DNA of 64,000 bases from Bradyrhizobium sp. 4 (GTDB lineage: Bacteria > Pseudomonadota > Alphaproteobacteria > Rhizobiales > Xanthobacteraceae): assembly GCF_023100905.1 (NCBI RefSeq), contig NZ_CP064686.1:744001-808000 (forward strand), given 5' to 3'. Below, piece by piece: positions 17,805 through 26,573 of the stretch. Below the pieces are notes generated by a model. The model worked only from the letters and a program-made list of their open reading frames with translations. It did no database searches and was not told where the DNA came from. Position 1 is the first letter of the stretch, and the number at the start of each line of letters is the position of its first letter. The position numbers and the translations under genes are program-made.

Positions 17805-17832
17805 CGGCCGGGCTCAAAGCCCGGCCGTTTGC
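17805..17832 (+). terminator. Rho-independent terminator of cycM
   Basis: A perfect 10-bp stem (CGGCCGGGCT with AGCCCGGCCG) around a CAA loop is followed by TTTGCTT. It begins 26 bases after the cycM stop codon. Confidence 0.85.
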
Positions 17833-17986
17833 TTATCCGGGCCTCGCGGCGTTGTTATCGGGGCGTTTGGCCGCAGCGATCGGCCAGCCGGGCTTCCAAG
17901 ATGAGGAAAAAGCAACATATTCCGTCGAAACCTCGCCTATATTGGGAACTTAAAGGAGTAGCCTCCTTCAAGACAGGAATGTTGAT

Positions 17987-19888
17987 TTGGCCCTTACCCG
18001 ACGCGATCTCCTGCTCACTGGCACCGCTGCCGCAACGCTCCCCGCCCTTGGTTCCGTAGCGGGCCTTTCCGGCGTCGGCGTGGCACACGCGCAATCCGCC
18101 AGCGAGCCGACTTGGCGGCACGCGCTGTCGCTGTTCGGACAGGTCAAGTACCCTGCGGACTTCAAGCGCTTCGACTACGTCAATCCGGAAGCGCCAAAAG
18201 GCGGCGTCGCGCGCCAGATCGCCGTCGGCACATTCGACAATTTCAACATCGTCGTCTCCGGTGTGAAGGGGCAAGTTGCCGGTGCCGTGGCATTCATCTA
18301 CGAATCCCTCACGACGGCCTCGCTCGACGAAGTCTCGACCGAATACGGCGCGCTGGCCGAGGCCGTCAGCCATCCGGATGATTTCTCCTTCGTGACTTAC
18401 CGCTTGCGGCCGCAAGCCAAATGGCATGACGGCAAGCCGGTTACCGCGGACGACGTGATCTTCTCGCTCGATTCCTTCAAGAAGCACCACCCGCAGTACT
18501 CGGCCTATTACAGCCATGTGGTGAAAGCCGAGAAGGTCGGCGAGCGTGAGGTAAAGTTCGTGTTCGACGCGCCGGGCAACCGCGAATTGCCGCAGATCGT
18601 TGGGCAGCTCACGGTCCTGCCGAAGCATTGGTGGGAGGGCACCGACGCGCAGGGCCGCAAGCGCGATGTCTCCGCCACCACGCTCGAAGTGCCGCTGGGT
18701 TCGGGCCCCTACCGGGTCAAGGAATTCGTTGCCGGGCGGTCGATCGCGCTGGAGCGCGTCAAGGATTATTGGGGGCGCGATCTCGCCGCCAATGTGGGCC
18801 GAAATAATTTCGACGAGCTGCGCTACGAGTATTTCCGCGACGCCACCGTGGCGATCGAGGCTTTCAAGGCCGATCAGGTGGATTGGCGCACCGAGAACAG
18901 CGCAAAGAATTGGGCGACAGCCTACGACTTCCCGGCCGTCACCGAAAAGCGCGTGATCCTCGAGGAGTTCGCCAATCGCAGCTCGGGCGTCATGCAGGCC
19001 TTCGTGCCGAACCTGCGCCGCGCCAAGTTTAAGGATCCGCGCGTGCGACGCGCGCTCAATTACGCCTTCGACTTCGAGGAGATGAACAAGCAGATCTTCT
19101 ACGGCCAGTACAAGCGCATCAGCAGTTATTTCGATGGCATTGATGAGCTGATGGCGACCGGGCTGCCGCAGGGCAAGGAGCTCGAGATACTCGAGACAGT
19201 CCGCGCCGAGGTCCCGCCCGAAGTCTTCACGACGGCCTACACCAACCCGGTCGGCGGCAGTCCGGAAGCCGTTCGCGACAATCTGCGCGAGGCGCTGCGC
19301 CTGTTCAAGGAAGCCGGCTACGAGGTGCGCGAGCGCAAGCTGATCGACATCAAGACCGGCGCCCAGTTCTCCCTGGAATTGCTGAACTCAGATCCAAGCT
19401 TCGAGCGGATCACGCTGTTCTACAAGCCGTCGCTGGAACGGCTCGGCATTGCCGTCAGCGTGCGGACGGTGGATCCCACCCAGTACGAGAACAGGACGCG
19501 GGAGTGGGATTTCGACATCGTCACCAACCCCTGGCCCGAGTCGCAGTCGCCGGGCAACGAGCAGCGCGAGTTCTGGTCATCGAAGACGGCCGACATCGCG
19601 GGTTCGCGCAATATTACCGGCATCAAGAACCCGGCGGTCGACAAACTGATCGAGCGCGTGATCTACGCCAAGGGTCGCGACGATCTGGTTGCGGCGACCA
19701 AGGCGCTGGATCGGGTGCTGCTGTGGAATCACTACGTCGTGCCCCAGTGGAATTATCCAAAGGTGCGCACCGCGCGCTGGGACCGCTTCGGCCGGCCGGC
19801 GGAATTGCCCAAATACGGTCTGTCCGGCTTCCCGTTCGTCTGGTGGTACGACGCAGACAAAGCGGCGCGGATCGCAAAGAAGTCGTGA
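17987..19888 (+). CDS. yejA: YejA-type peptide ABC transporter substrate-binding protein (first copy)
   Basis: This 633-residue extracytoplasmic solute-binding protein of family 5 starts with a twin-arginine signal (LTRRDLLLTGTAAATLPAL, then a VAHAQ cleavage site). The body has the family patterns SLFGQVKYPADFKRFDYVNPEAPKGG and YRLRPQAKWHDGKPVTADDV. The start is a TTG at 17987 with AGGA upstream; no better start gives the signal peptide. It leads a tight five-gene set with a second binding protein, two permeases and a double ATPase, the yejABEF arrangement known for import of microcin C-like and other peptides. Confidence 0.9.
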   Translation: MALTRRDLLLTGTAAATLPALGSVAGLSGVGVAHAQSASEPTWRHALSLFGQVKYPADFKRFDYVNPEAPKGGVARQIAVGTFDNFNIVVSGVKGQVAGAVAFIYESLTTASLDEVSTEYGALAEAVSHPDDFSFVTYRLRPQAKWHDGKPVTADDVIFSLDSFKKHHPQYSAYYSHVVKAEKVGEREVKFVFDAPGNRELPQIVGQLTVLPKHWWEGTDAQGRKRDVSATTLEVPLGSGPYRVKEFVAGRSIALERVKDYWGRDLAANVGRNNFDELRYEYFRDATVAIEAFKADQVDWRTENSAKNWATAYDFPAVTEKRVILEEFANRSSGVMQAFVPNLRRAKFKDPRVRRALNYAFDFEEMNKQIFYGQYKRISSYFDGIDELMATGLPQGKELEILETVRAEVPPEVFTTAYTNPVGGSPEAVRDNLREALRLFKEAGYEVRERKLIDIKTGAQFSLELLNSDPSFERITLFYKPSLERLGIAVSVRTVDPTQYENRTREWDFDIVTNPWPESQSPGNEQREFWSSKTADIAGSRNITGIKNPAVDKLIERVIYAKGRDDLVAATKALDRVLLWNHYVVPQWNYPKVRTARWDRFGRPAELPKYGLSGFPFVWWYDADKAARIAKKS

Positions 19889-19902
19889 AGGGCATTTCTC
19901 GC

Positions 19903-21783
19903 ATGGCGCAGCTTTCACGCCGGCATGTGCTGGCCTTGGGTGCCGGTGGCGCGTTCAGCGCCTCCTGGCTCCGGGGCGCGGCAGCGTCCGAGATGCATGC
20001 AGAGGCCCACGGCATGTCGGCCTTCGGCGACCTCAAATATCCCGCCGACTTCCATCACTTCGACTACGTCAATGTCGACGCGCCGAAGGGCGGCACCTTC
20101 TCGCTTATCCCGTCGGTGCGCGCCTACAACCAGTCCTACCAGACCTTCAACTCGCTCAATGCCTTCATCCTCAAAGGCGATGGCGCGCAGGGCATGGACA
20201 TGACCTTTGCGCCGCTGATGGTGCGCGCCAATGACGAACCGGACGGGATGTACGGGCTTGCCGCCAAGTCTGTAAATATATCGGCAGACAAGCTGGTCTA
20301 TCGCTTCACGATGCGGCCCGAGGCGAAATTCCACGACGGCACCAAGCTGACCGCGCACGACGCGGCGTTTTCGCTGACGTCGCTGAAGACGAAAGGCCAT
20401 CCCCTGATCATCGTGCAGATGCGCGATATGGTCAGCGCGGAAGCCGTTGACGATGCGACGCTTGTCGTGACCTTCGCCAAGGGACGTGCGCGCGACGTGC
20501 CGCTCTATGTCGCGAGCCTGCCGATCTTCTCGAAAGCGTATTATGCCTCTCGCGCTTTCGACGAAACGTCGCTCGATATCCCGTTGGGCTCGGGGCCGTA
20601 CAAGGTCGGCAAGTTCGAGGTCAACCGCTACATCGAATACGAGCGCGTCAAGGATTGGTGGGCTGCCGATCTGCCCCCCTGTCGCGGCAGCTACAATTTC
20701 GACGTCGTGCGCTACGAATTCTACCGCGACCGCGATGTCGCTTTCGAAGGTTTCACCGGCAAGAATTATCTCTACCGCGAGGAGTTCACTGCTCGTATCT
20801 GGGCGACCCGCTATGACTTCCCCGCGGTCAAGGACGGTCGCGTCAAGATGGAGGTCGTGCCCGACGACACGCCGTCCGGCGCGCAAGGATGGTTCATCAA
20901 CACGCGGCGCGAAAAATTCAGGGATCCTCGCGTGCGTGAGGCACTGATCGACGCCTTCGACTTCGAGTGGACCAACAAGACCATCATGTACGGTGCTTAT
21001 GCTCGCACGGTGTCGCCATTTCAGAATTCGGACCTGATGGCGAGCGACGGGCCTCCGCCGCCGGAAGAACTGAAGCTGCTGGAGCCGTTTCGCGGCCAGG
21101 TTCCCGCGGAGGTGTTCGCCGCACCGTTCACCCCGCCAGTCTCCGACGGCTCCGGGCAGGACCGCAGCCTGTTGCGCAAGGCGCAGCAATTGCTCAGCGA
21201 CGCCGGCCTGCCAATCAAGGACGGCAAGAGGGTGCTGCCAAACGGAGAGATCTTCAGGATTGAATTCCTGTTGGACGAAGCTTCGTTCCAGCCGCACCAT
21301 GGGCCCTACATCAAGAATCTCGCGACGCTCGGCATCGAAGCGAGCGTGCGCCTCGTCGATGCCGTACAACATAAGGCGCGCCAGGAAGATTTCGACTTCG
21401 ATATGACGATCCAACGCTTCAGCATGTCGGCAACGCCGGGTGACGCCATGCGCGCGTTCTTCTCGTCGCAGGTCGCGGCAACGAAGGGCTCGTACAATCT
21501 CGCGGGCGTCGCCAGCCCGGCGATCGATGCCATGATCGAGAAGATCATGGCGGCCGACAGCCGCGAGGACTTGACCATCGCCTGCCGCGCCTTCGATCGC
21601 CTGTTTCGCGCCGGCCGTTATTGGGTGCCTCAATGGTATAACAAGACGCACCGGCTTGCTTATTGGGACCAATTCGGTCATCCGCAGAAGCCGCCGCGTT
21701 ATGCCAACGGCGTCGGCGCTCCCGACATCTGGTGGTACGAGGGTGGCAAGGCCGCGAAGCTCGATCAGGCGAAACAGCCATGA
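19903..21783 (+). CDS. yejA: YejA-type peptide ABC transporter substrate-binding protein (second copy)
   Basis: This 626-residue paralogue of the preceding gene shares the opening pattern FGDLKYPADFHHFDYVNVDAPKGG and the ending WWY motif. It also has a twin-arginine signal (LSRRHVLALGAGGAF). The ATG at 19903 has AAGGG upstream; a GTG at 19885 overlapping the previous stop is an alternative. Two binding proteins in series before one set of permeases suggest a wider ligand range. The stop overlaps the permease start (ATGA), indicating translational coupling. Confidence 0.9.
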   Translation: MAQLSRRHVLALGAGGAFSASWLRGAAASEMHAEAHGMSAFGDLKYPADFHHFDYVNVDAPKGGTFSLIPSVRAYNQSYQTFNSLNAFILKGDGAQGMDMTFAPLMVRANDEPDGMYGLAAKSVNISADKLVYRFTMRPEAKFHDGTKLTAHDAAFSLTSLKTKGHPLIIVQMRDMVSAEAVDDATLVVTFAKGRARDVPLYVASLPIFSKAYYASRAFDETSLDIPLGSGPYKVGKFEVNRYIEYERVKDWWAADLPPCRGSYNFDVVRYEFYRDRDVAFEGFTGKNYLYREEFTARIWATRYDFPAVKDGRVKMEVVPDDTPSGAQGWFINTRREKFRDPRVREALIDAFDFEWTNKTIMYGAYARTVSPFQNSDLMASDGPPPPEELKLLEPFRGQVPAEVFAAPFTPPVSDGSGQDRSLLRKAQQLLSDAGLPIKDGKRVLPNGEIFRIEFLLDEASFQPHHGPYIKNLATLGIEASVRLVDAVQHKARQEDFDFDMTIQRFSMSATPGDAMRAFFSSQVAATKGSYNLAGVASPAIDAMIEKIMAADSREDLTIACRAFDRLFRAGRYWVPQWYNKTHRLAYWDQFGHPQKPPRYANGVGAPDIWWYEGGKAAKLDQAKQP

Positions 21784-22889
21784 GCGCCTATATCGCCCGC
21801 CGCATCCTGCTGATGATCCCGACCTTGCTCGGGATCCTCTTCGTCTCCTTCATCGTCGTGCAGTTCGCGCCGGGCGGCCCGGTCGAGCGCGTGATCGCGC
21901 AGCTCTCGGGCGCCGACACCGGCGGCACCTCGCGCATTTCCGGCGGCAGCGACTTTGCGCAGCGCGCCCCGGGGCAGTTGGGGGCCGGCGGCGACGCCAT
22001 CAATTCGAAATATCGCGGCGCGCAAGGCCTCGATCCAGACTTCATCAAAAAGCTGGAAGTGCAGTTCGGCTTCGACAAGCCGGCCCCTGAGCGCTTCGCG
22101 CTGATGGTCTGGAATTTCGCCCGCTTCGATTTCGGCAAGAGCTATTTTCGCGATGTCAGCGTGCTCCAGCTCGTCAAGGAGAAGTTGCCGGTCTCGATCT
22201 CGCTCGGCATCTGGCTGACGTTGCTCACTTACCTGATCTCGATTCCGCTCGGCATCCGCAAGGCGGTCAGGGACGGGACGCGCTTCGACACCTGGACGTC
22301 GAGCGTGCTCGTGCTCGGCTACGCCATACCCGGCTTCCTGTTCGCGATCCTCCTGATCATCCTGTTTGCCGGCGGCTCGTTCTTCAACTGGTTCCCGCTG
22401 CGCGGACTGACGTCGGACGGCTGGTCGCAATTTCCCTGGTACTGGAAGATCATCGATTACTTCTGGCATTTGACACTGCCGCTGATCGCCATGGGGCTCG
22501 GTGCGTTCACCACCATGACGTTCCTGACCAAGAACTCGTTTCTGGACGAGATCCGCAAGCAGTATGTGATGACCGCGCGCGCGAAGGGCTGCAGCGAGAA
22601 CCGGGTGCTCTACGGTCACGTCTTCCGCAACGCGATGCTGATCGTCATCGCCGGCTTTCCCAGCACCTTTATTCACGCCTTCTTCTCGGGCTCGCTTCTG
22701 ATCGAGACCATCTTCTCGCTGGACGGACTGGGACTACTCAGTTTCGAAAGCGTTCTCAACCGCGACTACCCCGTGGTGTTCGGCACGCTCTTCATCTTCT
22801 CGCTCGTCGGCCTCGTGATCAACCTGATCTCTGACCTGACCTATATGTGGATTGATCCGCGGATCGATTTCGAGGCGCGGGAGGTCTGA
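21780..22889 (+). CDS. yejB: YejB-type ABC transporter permease
   Basis: This 369-residue inner-membrane permease has the N-terminal helix IARRILLMIPTLLGILFVSFIVVQFAPGGP typical of DppB/OppB-type subunits. The cytoplasmic EAA loop reads YVMTARAKGCSENRVLYGHVFRNA. The large periplasmic insert after helix 1 (SGADTGGTSRISGGSD) is typical of YejB. Its ATG overlaps the preceding stop and its TGA overlaps the next ATG. Confidence 0.93.
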   Translation: MSAYIARRILLMIPTLLGILFVSFIVVQFAPGGPVERVIAQLSGADTGGTSRISGGSDFAQRAPGQLGAGGDAINSKYRGAQGLDPDFIKKLEVQFGFDKPAPERFALMVWNFARFDFGKSYFRDVSVLQLVKEKLPVSISLGIWLTLLTYLISIPLGIRKAVRDGTRFDTWTSSVLVLGYAIPGFLFAILLIILFAGGSFFNWFPLRGLTSDGWSQFPWYWKIIDYFWHLTLPLIAMGLGAFTTMTFLTKNSFLDEIRKQYVMTARAKGCSENRVLYGHVFRNAMLIVIAGFPSTFIHAFFSGSLLIETIFSLDGLGLLSFESVLNRDYPVVFGTLFIFSLVGLVINLISDLTYMWIDPRIDFEAREV

Positions 22890-24070
22890 TGACGCTGGCC
22901 GCTCCCACCACGCCGATCGAAACCACTGCGAAGTCGCCGCTCGGCAGTGCCGTGCCGATCACGCGCAAACCGTTCGTGCCGTCGCCGCTCAACAGGCGCC
23001 GGTGGCAGAATTTCAAGGCGAACCGGCGCGGCTACTGGTCGTTCTGGATCTTCCTGATCCTGTTTGTGGTGTCGCTGTTCGCCGAGTTGATTGCCAATGA
23101 TCGGCCGTTCCTGATCAAATATGACGGCCACCTCTATTGGCCGTCCGTCGTCACCTATTCGGAAACCACTTTCGGCGGCGACTTCGAAACGGCGGCCGAC
23201 TATCGCGATCCCTACTTGCAGAAGCTGATCAGGGAGAAGGGCGGCAGCATCGTCTGGCCGCTGATCCGCTATTCCTACGACACCCACAATCTCGATCTGC
23301 CGACGCCGGCGCCGTCGCGGCCGACCTGGATGTTGACGGAAGCGCAGTGCAAGCCCGTCGTCGAGAAGAAGGGCCTCAAGAGCTGCCGCGATCTCGAATA
23401 CAACTGGCTTGGCACCGACGATCAGGGCCGCGACGTGGTGGCGCGGCTGATCTACGGCTTCCGCATTTCGGTGCTGTTCGGCCTCTGCCTGACCATCGTC
23501 TCCTCCGTCGTCGGCATCGCGGCCGGCGCGGTGCAGGGCTATTTCGGCGGCTGGATCGACCTGTTGTTCCAGCGTTTCATCGAGATATGGACTGCGATCC
23601 CTTCGCTCTATCTGCTGCTGATCCTGTCGTCGGTGCTGGTGCCCGGTTTCTTCGTGCTCCTCGGCATCCTGCTGTTGTTTTCCTGGGTGTCGCTGGTCGG
23701 GCTTGTGCGCGCGGAATTCCTGCGCGGGCGCAATTTCGAGTACATCCAGGCGGCGCGGGCGCTCGGCGTGTCGAACAAGGTCATCATGTTCCGGCATCTG
23801 TTGCCGAACGCGATGGTCGCGACCATGACATTCCTGCCGTTCATCGTGTCGAGTTCGGTGATGACGCTGACGGCGCTCGACTTCCTGGGGTTCGGACTGC
23901 CGCCCGGCTCGCCGTCGCTCGGCGAGCTGCTGTCGCAGGGCAAGTCCAACGTGCAGGCGCCCTGGCTCGGTTTCTCCGGCTTCTTCTCGGTCGCGATCAT
24001 GCTGTCGCTCTTGATCTTCGTCGGCGAGGCCGTGCGCGACGCGTTCGATCCGCGCAAGACGTTCAGGTAA
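22889..24070 (+). CDS. yejE: YejE-type ABC transporter permease
   Basis: This 393-residue DppC/OppC-type permease has a leading cytoplasmic segment (about 50 residues), the first helix near SFWIFLILFVVSLFAELI, a long periplasmic loop, and the EAA loop YIQAARALGVSNKVIMFRHLLPNA. It pairs with YejB to form the channel. The start overlaps the yejB stop (TGATG), so the two subunits are likely made in equal amounts. It is longer than the E. coli protein (about 341) because of the N-terminal extension. Confidence 0.93.
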   Translation: MTLAAPTTPIETTAKSPLGSAVPITRKPFVPSPLNRRRWQNFKANRRGYWSFWIFLILFVVSLFAELIANDRPFLIKYDGHLYWPSVVTYSETTFGGDFETAADYRDPYLQKLIREKGGSIVWPLIRYSYDTHNLDLPTPAPSRPTWMLTEAQCKPVVEKKGLKSCRDLEYNWLGTDDQGRDVVARLIYGFRISVLFGLCLTIVSSVVGIAAGAVQGYFGGWIDLLFQRFIEIWTAIPSLYLLLILSSVLVPGFFVLLGILLLFSWVSLVGLVRAEFLRGRNFEYIQAARALGVSNKVIMFRHLLPNAMVATMTFLPFIVSSSVMTLTALDFLGFGLPPGSPSLGELLSQGKSNVQAPWLGFSGFFSVAIMLSLLIFVGEAVRDAFDPRKTFR

Positions 24071-24074
24071 GCCA

Positions 24075-25712
24075 ATGGACGCGATCAACCAGCCTCTGCT
24101 CAGCGTGCGCGACCTCTCGGTGGCTTTCCACCAGGGCGGCGCCACCACGCTCGCGGTCGACAAGGTCTCGTTCCAGATCAGGCGCGGCGAGTGCCTGGCG
24201 CTGGTCGGCGAGTCCGGCTCCGGCAAGTCGGTCAGCGCGCTCTCGATTCTCAAGCTGTTGCCCTATCCGAACGCCTCGCATCCTTCGGGCAGCATCCACT
24301 TCAAGGGCCAGGAACTGATCGACCGGTCGGAGCAGGAGATGCGGGAGATTCGCGGCAGCGACATCTCGATCATCTTCCAGGAGCCGATGACCTCGCTCAA
24401 CCCACTCCACACGATCGAGGCGCAGATCGGCGAGATCATCCAGCTGCACAATCCGACCAGCAATGCCGAGGCGCGCGGGCGGACGCTGGAATTGCTGACG
24501 CAGGTTGGCATTCCCGAGCCAGAAACGCGGCTGAAGAGCTATCCGCACCAGCTCTCCGGCGGCCAGCGCCAGCGCGTGATGATCGCGATGGCGCTCGCCA
24601 ACGAGCCGGACCTGCTGATCGCGGACGAGCCGACCACGGCGCTCGACGTCACCGTGCAAGCGCAGATCCTGACGCTGCTCGCAGAGATCCGCGGCCGGCT
24701 CGGCATGAGCCTGCTCTTCATCACCCACGATCTCGGCATCGTGCGCCGCATCGCCGACCAGGTCTGCGTCATGAAGGGCGGCGAGATCGTGGAGCAGGGG
24801 CCGGTCGAGCAGGTCTTCAAGAGCCCGAAGCATCCCTATACGCGCGACCTGCTCGCCGCGGAGCCGAAGCCGGATCCCGCGCCGCCGCAGCCAGATGCGC
24901 CGGTGGTGATGTCGGCCGACGATCTGAAAGTCTGGTTTCCGATCAAGCGCGGGTTGATGCGCAAGACGGTCGGCCACATCAAGGCGGTGGACGGCGTCAG
25001 CATCGCCGTGCGCAAAGGCGAGACGCTCGGCGTCGTCGGCGAGTCCGGCTCGGGCAAGACCACGCTGGGGCTCGCATTGCTGCGGCTGATCTCCTCGAAC
25101 GGACGCATTGTGTTCCTGGGGCAGGATATCCAGGGTCTGCGCTTCAAGGAAATGCGGCCGTTCCGGCGCGACATGCAGATCGTGTTTCAGGATCCGTTCG
25201 GCTCGCTCAGCCCGCGCATGTCGGTCGCCGACATCGTCGCGGAAGGCCTCACCGTGCATCAGCCGCAGCTCTCGCGCGGCGAGCGTGAGGAGCGCGTCGT
25301 CAAGGCGCTCGAGGACGTCGGATTGAAGCCGGATACCCGCAACCGTTATCCGCACGAATTCTCCGGCGGCCAGCGCCAGCGCATCAGCATCGCGCGGGCG
25401 GTGGTGCTGGAGCCGGATTTCGTCGTGCTGGATGAGCCGACCAGTGCGCTCGACATGCTGATTCAGGCGCAGATGGTCGATCTGCTACGTGAATTGCAGC
25501 GCCGTCGCGATCTCACCTACATGTTCATCTCGCACGATCTGCGCGTCGTCGCCTCGCTCGCGAGCCATCTGATCGTGATGCGTGGCGGCAAGGTGGTCGA
25601 GGAAGGCCAGGCCGCCGAGATCTTCAGGAATCCGAAGACGGATTACACGCGCGCGCTGTTTGCGGCGGCGTTCCGGCTGGAGACGGCCGAGAACGGTTCG
25701 GCGGCGACGTAG
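24075..25712 (+). CDS. yejF: YejF-type dual ATP-binding ABC transporter subunit
   Basis: This 545-residue protein contains two complete ABC ATPase domains. The first has Walker A GESGSGKS, signature LSGGQRQR and Walker B LLIADEPT; the second has GESGSGKT, FSGGQRQR and FVVLDEPT. It energises the YejBE channel. It lies 4 bases after yejE and is the last gene of the importer set; the next gene is on the other strand. Confidence 0.95.
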   Translation: MDAINQPLLSVRDLSVAFHQGGATTLAVDKVSFQIRRGECLALVGESGSGKSVSALSILKLLPYPNASHPSGSIHFKGQELIDRSEQEMREIRGSDISIIFQEPMTSLNPLHTIEAQIGEIIQLHNPTSNAEARGRTLELLTQVGIPEPETRLKSYPHQLSGGQRQRVMIAMALANEPDLLIADEPTTALDVTVQAQILTLLAEIRGRLGMSLLFITHDLGIVRRIADQVCVMKGGEIVEQGPVEQVFKSPKHPYTRDLLAAEPKPDPAPPQPDAPVVMSADDLKVWFPIKRGLMRKTVGHIKAVDGVSIAVRKGETLGVVGESGSGKTTLGLALLRLISSNGRIVFLGQDIQGLRFKEMRPFRRDMQIVFQDPFGSLSPRMSVADIVAEGLTVHQPQLSRGEREERVVKALEDVGLKPDTRNRYPHEFSGGQRQRISIARAVVLEPDFVVLDEPTSALDMLIQAQMVDLLRELQRRRDLTYMFISHDLRVVASLASHLIVMRGGKVVEEGQAAEIFRNPKTDYTRALFAAAFRLETAENGSAAT

Positions 25713-25718
25713 CGTCCG

Positions 25719-26573
25719 TCAGAGCCGCTTGATCGCGGTGACCTCGCTGCCGGCTTGCTTGATCCGTGCGATGGCCGGCTCGATCGGCTCGATCACCGTT
25801 GCCATGTGATGCGCATTGGCGTGAACCATGGTGCCGCCATCGCGGACGATCGCGACATGCCCCTTCCAGAAGATGAGATCGCCGCGTTGTGGCTTGCTCT
25901 GCTCATGCGGCTCCAGCGCGCGACCGAGGCCGGCCTGCTGCATGTCGCTGTCGCGCGGGCAGCCGATGCCCGCTGACGTCAGCGAGATCTGGACGAGTCC
26001 GGAGCAATCGACGCCAAGGCTGCTCTTGCCACCCCAGAGATAGGGCGTGCCGACGAAACGCTCGGCGACGGCGACGAAATCCGGCTCGCGATGACCGAGC
26101 GGGACGAGATGGGGCTTGGGCAGATATTGTCCGTCGCGCGTCACGGCGAAGCTGCCGTCCTCGCGCACAACCACGATCTTTGATCCCATCACCAGGGTGT
26201 CTGCGGGCGGCAGCTTGATCGAGGGACCGGGGAAGGCAAAGGTTCGTAGCGCGCTGACCATATGGGTCGGGGCGGCCGAGGGCTTCATCAGCGCTGCATC
26301 CGGCAGCCAGCCGACATAGCCGTCACCGGAAAGCTGACCCCACACCCAGCCTTCGCCGTTGCGGTCGTAGACCGTGACGCGCTCGCCGCGCAACGCTTGC
26401 GTCATCAGCATCGCGTTCGACGACGGCTGTTCGCGCACGGGCGCGATCGCCTCGACTGTCTCGAATTCCTCGCCCGTGACGAAACGATCCGCCTGCACCT
26501 TGCCTTCGAGGTATTTTGCGGCGAGGTCGCCGCGCGCGGGTGTCAGCCTTGGATCTCGCCCAGGATCACGCAT
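25719..26573 (-). CDS. NlpC/P60 family cysteine peptidase with SH3-like domains
   Basis: This 284-residue protein has bacterial SH3-like segments (about 40-150; YDRNGEGWVWGQLSGDGYVGWLP) followed by a C40 papain-like domain (about 163-284). The catalytic Cys190 lies in GVDCSGLVQ and His239 in KGHVAIVRDGG. Such enzymes cut peptidoglycan stem peptides or murein tripeptide-like substrates. No signal peptide is seen, so it may act in the cytosol on recycled murein peptides, which would suit its partner. The start overlaps the end of the M17 aminopeptidase gene by 8 bases. Confidence 0.88.
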   Translation of the reverse strand: MRDPGRDPRLTPARGDLAAKYLEGKVQADRFVTGEEFETVEAIAPVREQPSSNAMLMTQALRGERVTVYDRNGEGWVWGQLSGDGYVGWLPDAALMKPSAAPTHMVSALRTFAFPGPSIKLPPADTLVMGSKIVVVREDGSFAVTRDGQYLPKPHLVPLGHREPDFVAVAERFVGTPYLWGGKSSLGVDCSGLVQISLTSAGIGCPRDSDMQQAGLGRALEPHEQSKPQRGDLIFWKGHVAIVRDGGTMVHANAHHMATVIEPIEPAIARIKQAGSEVTAIKRL

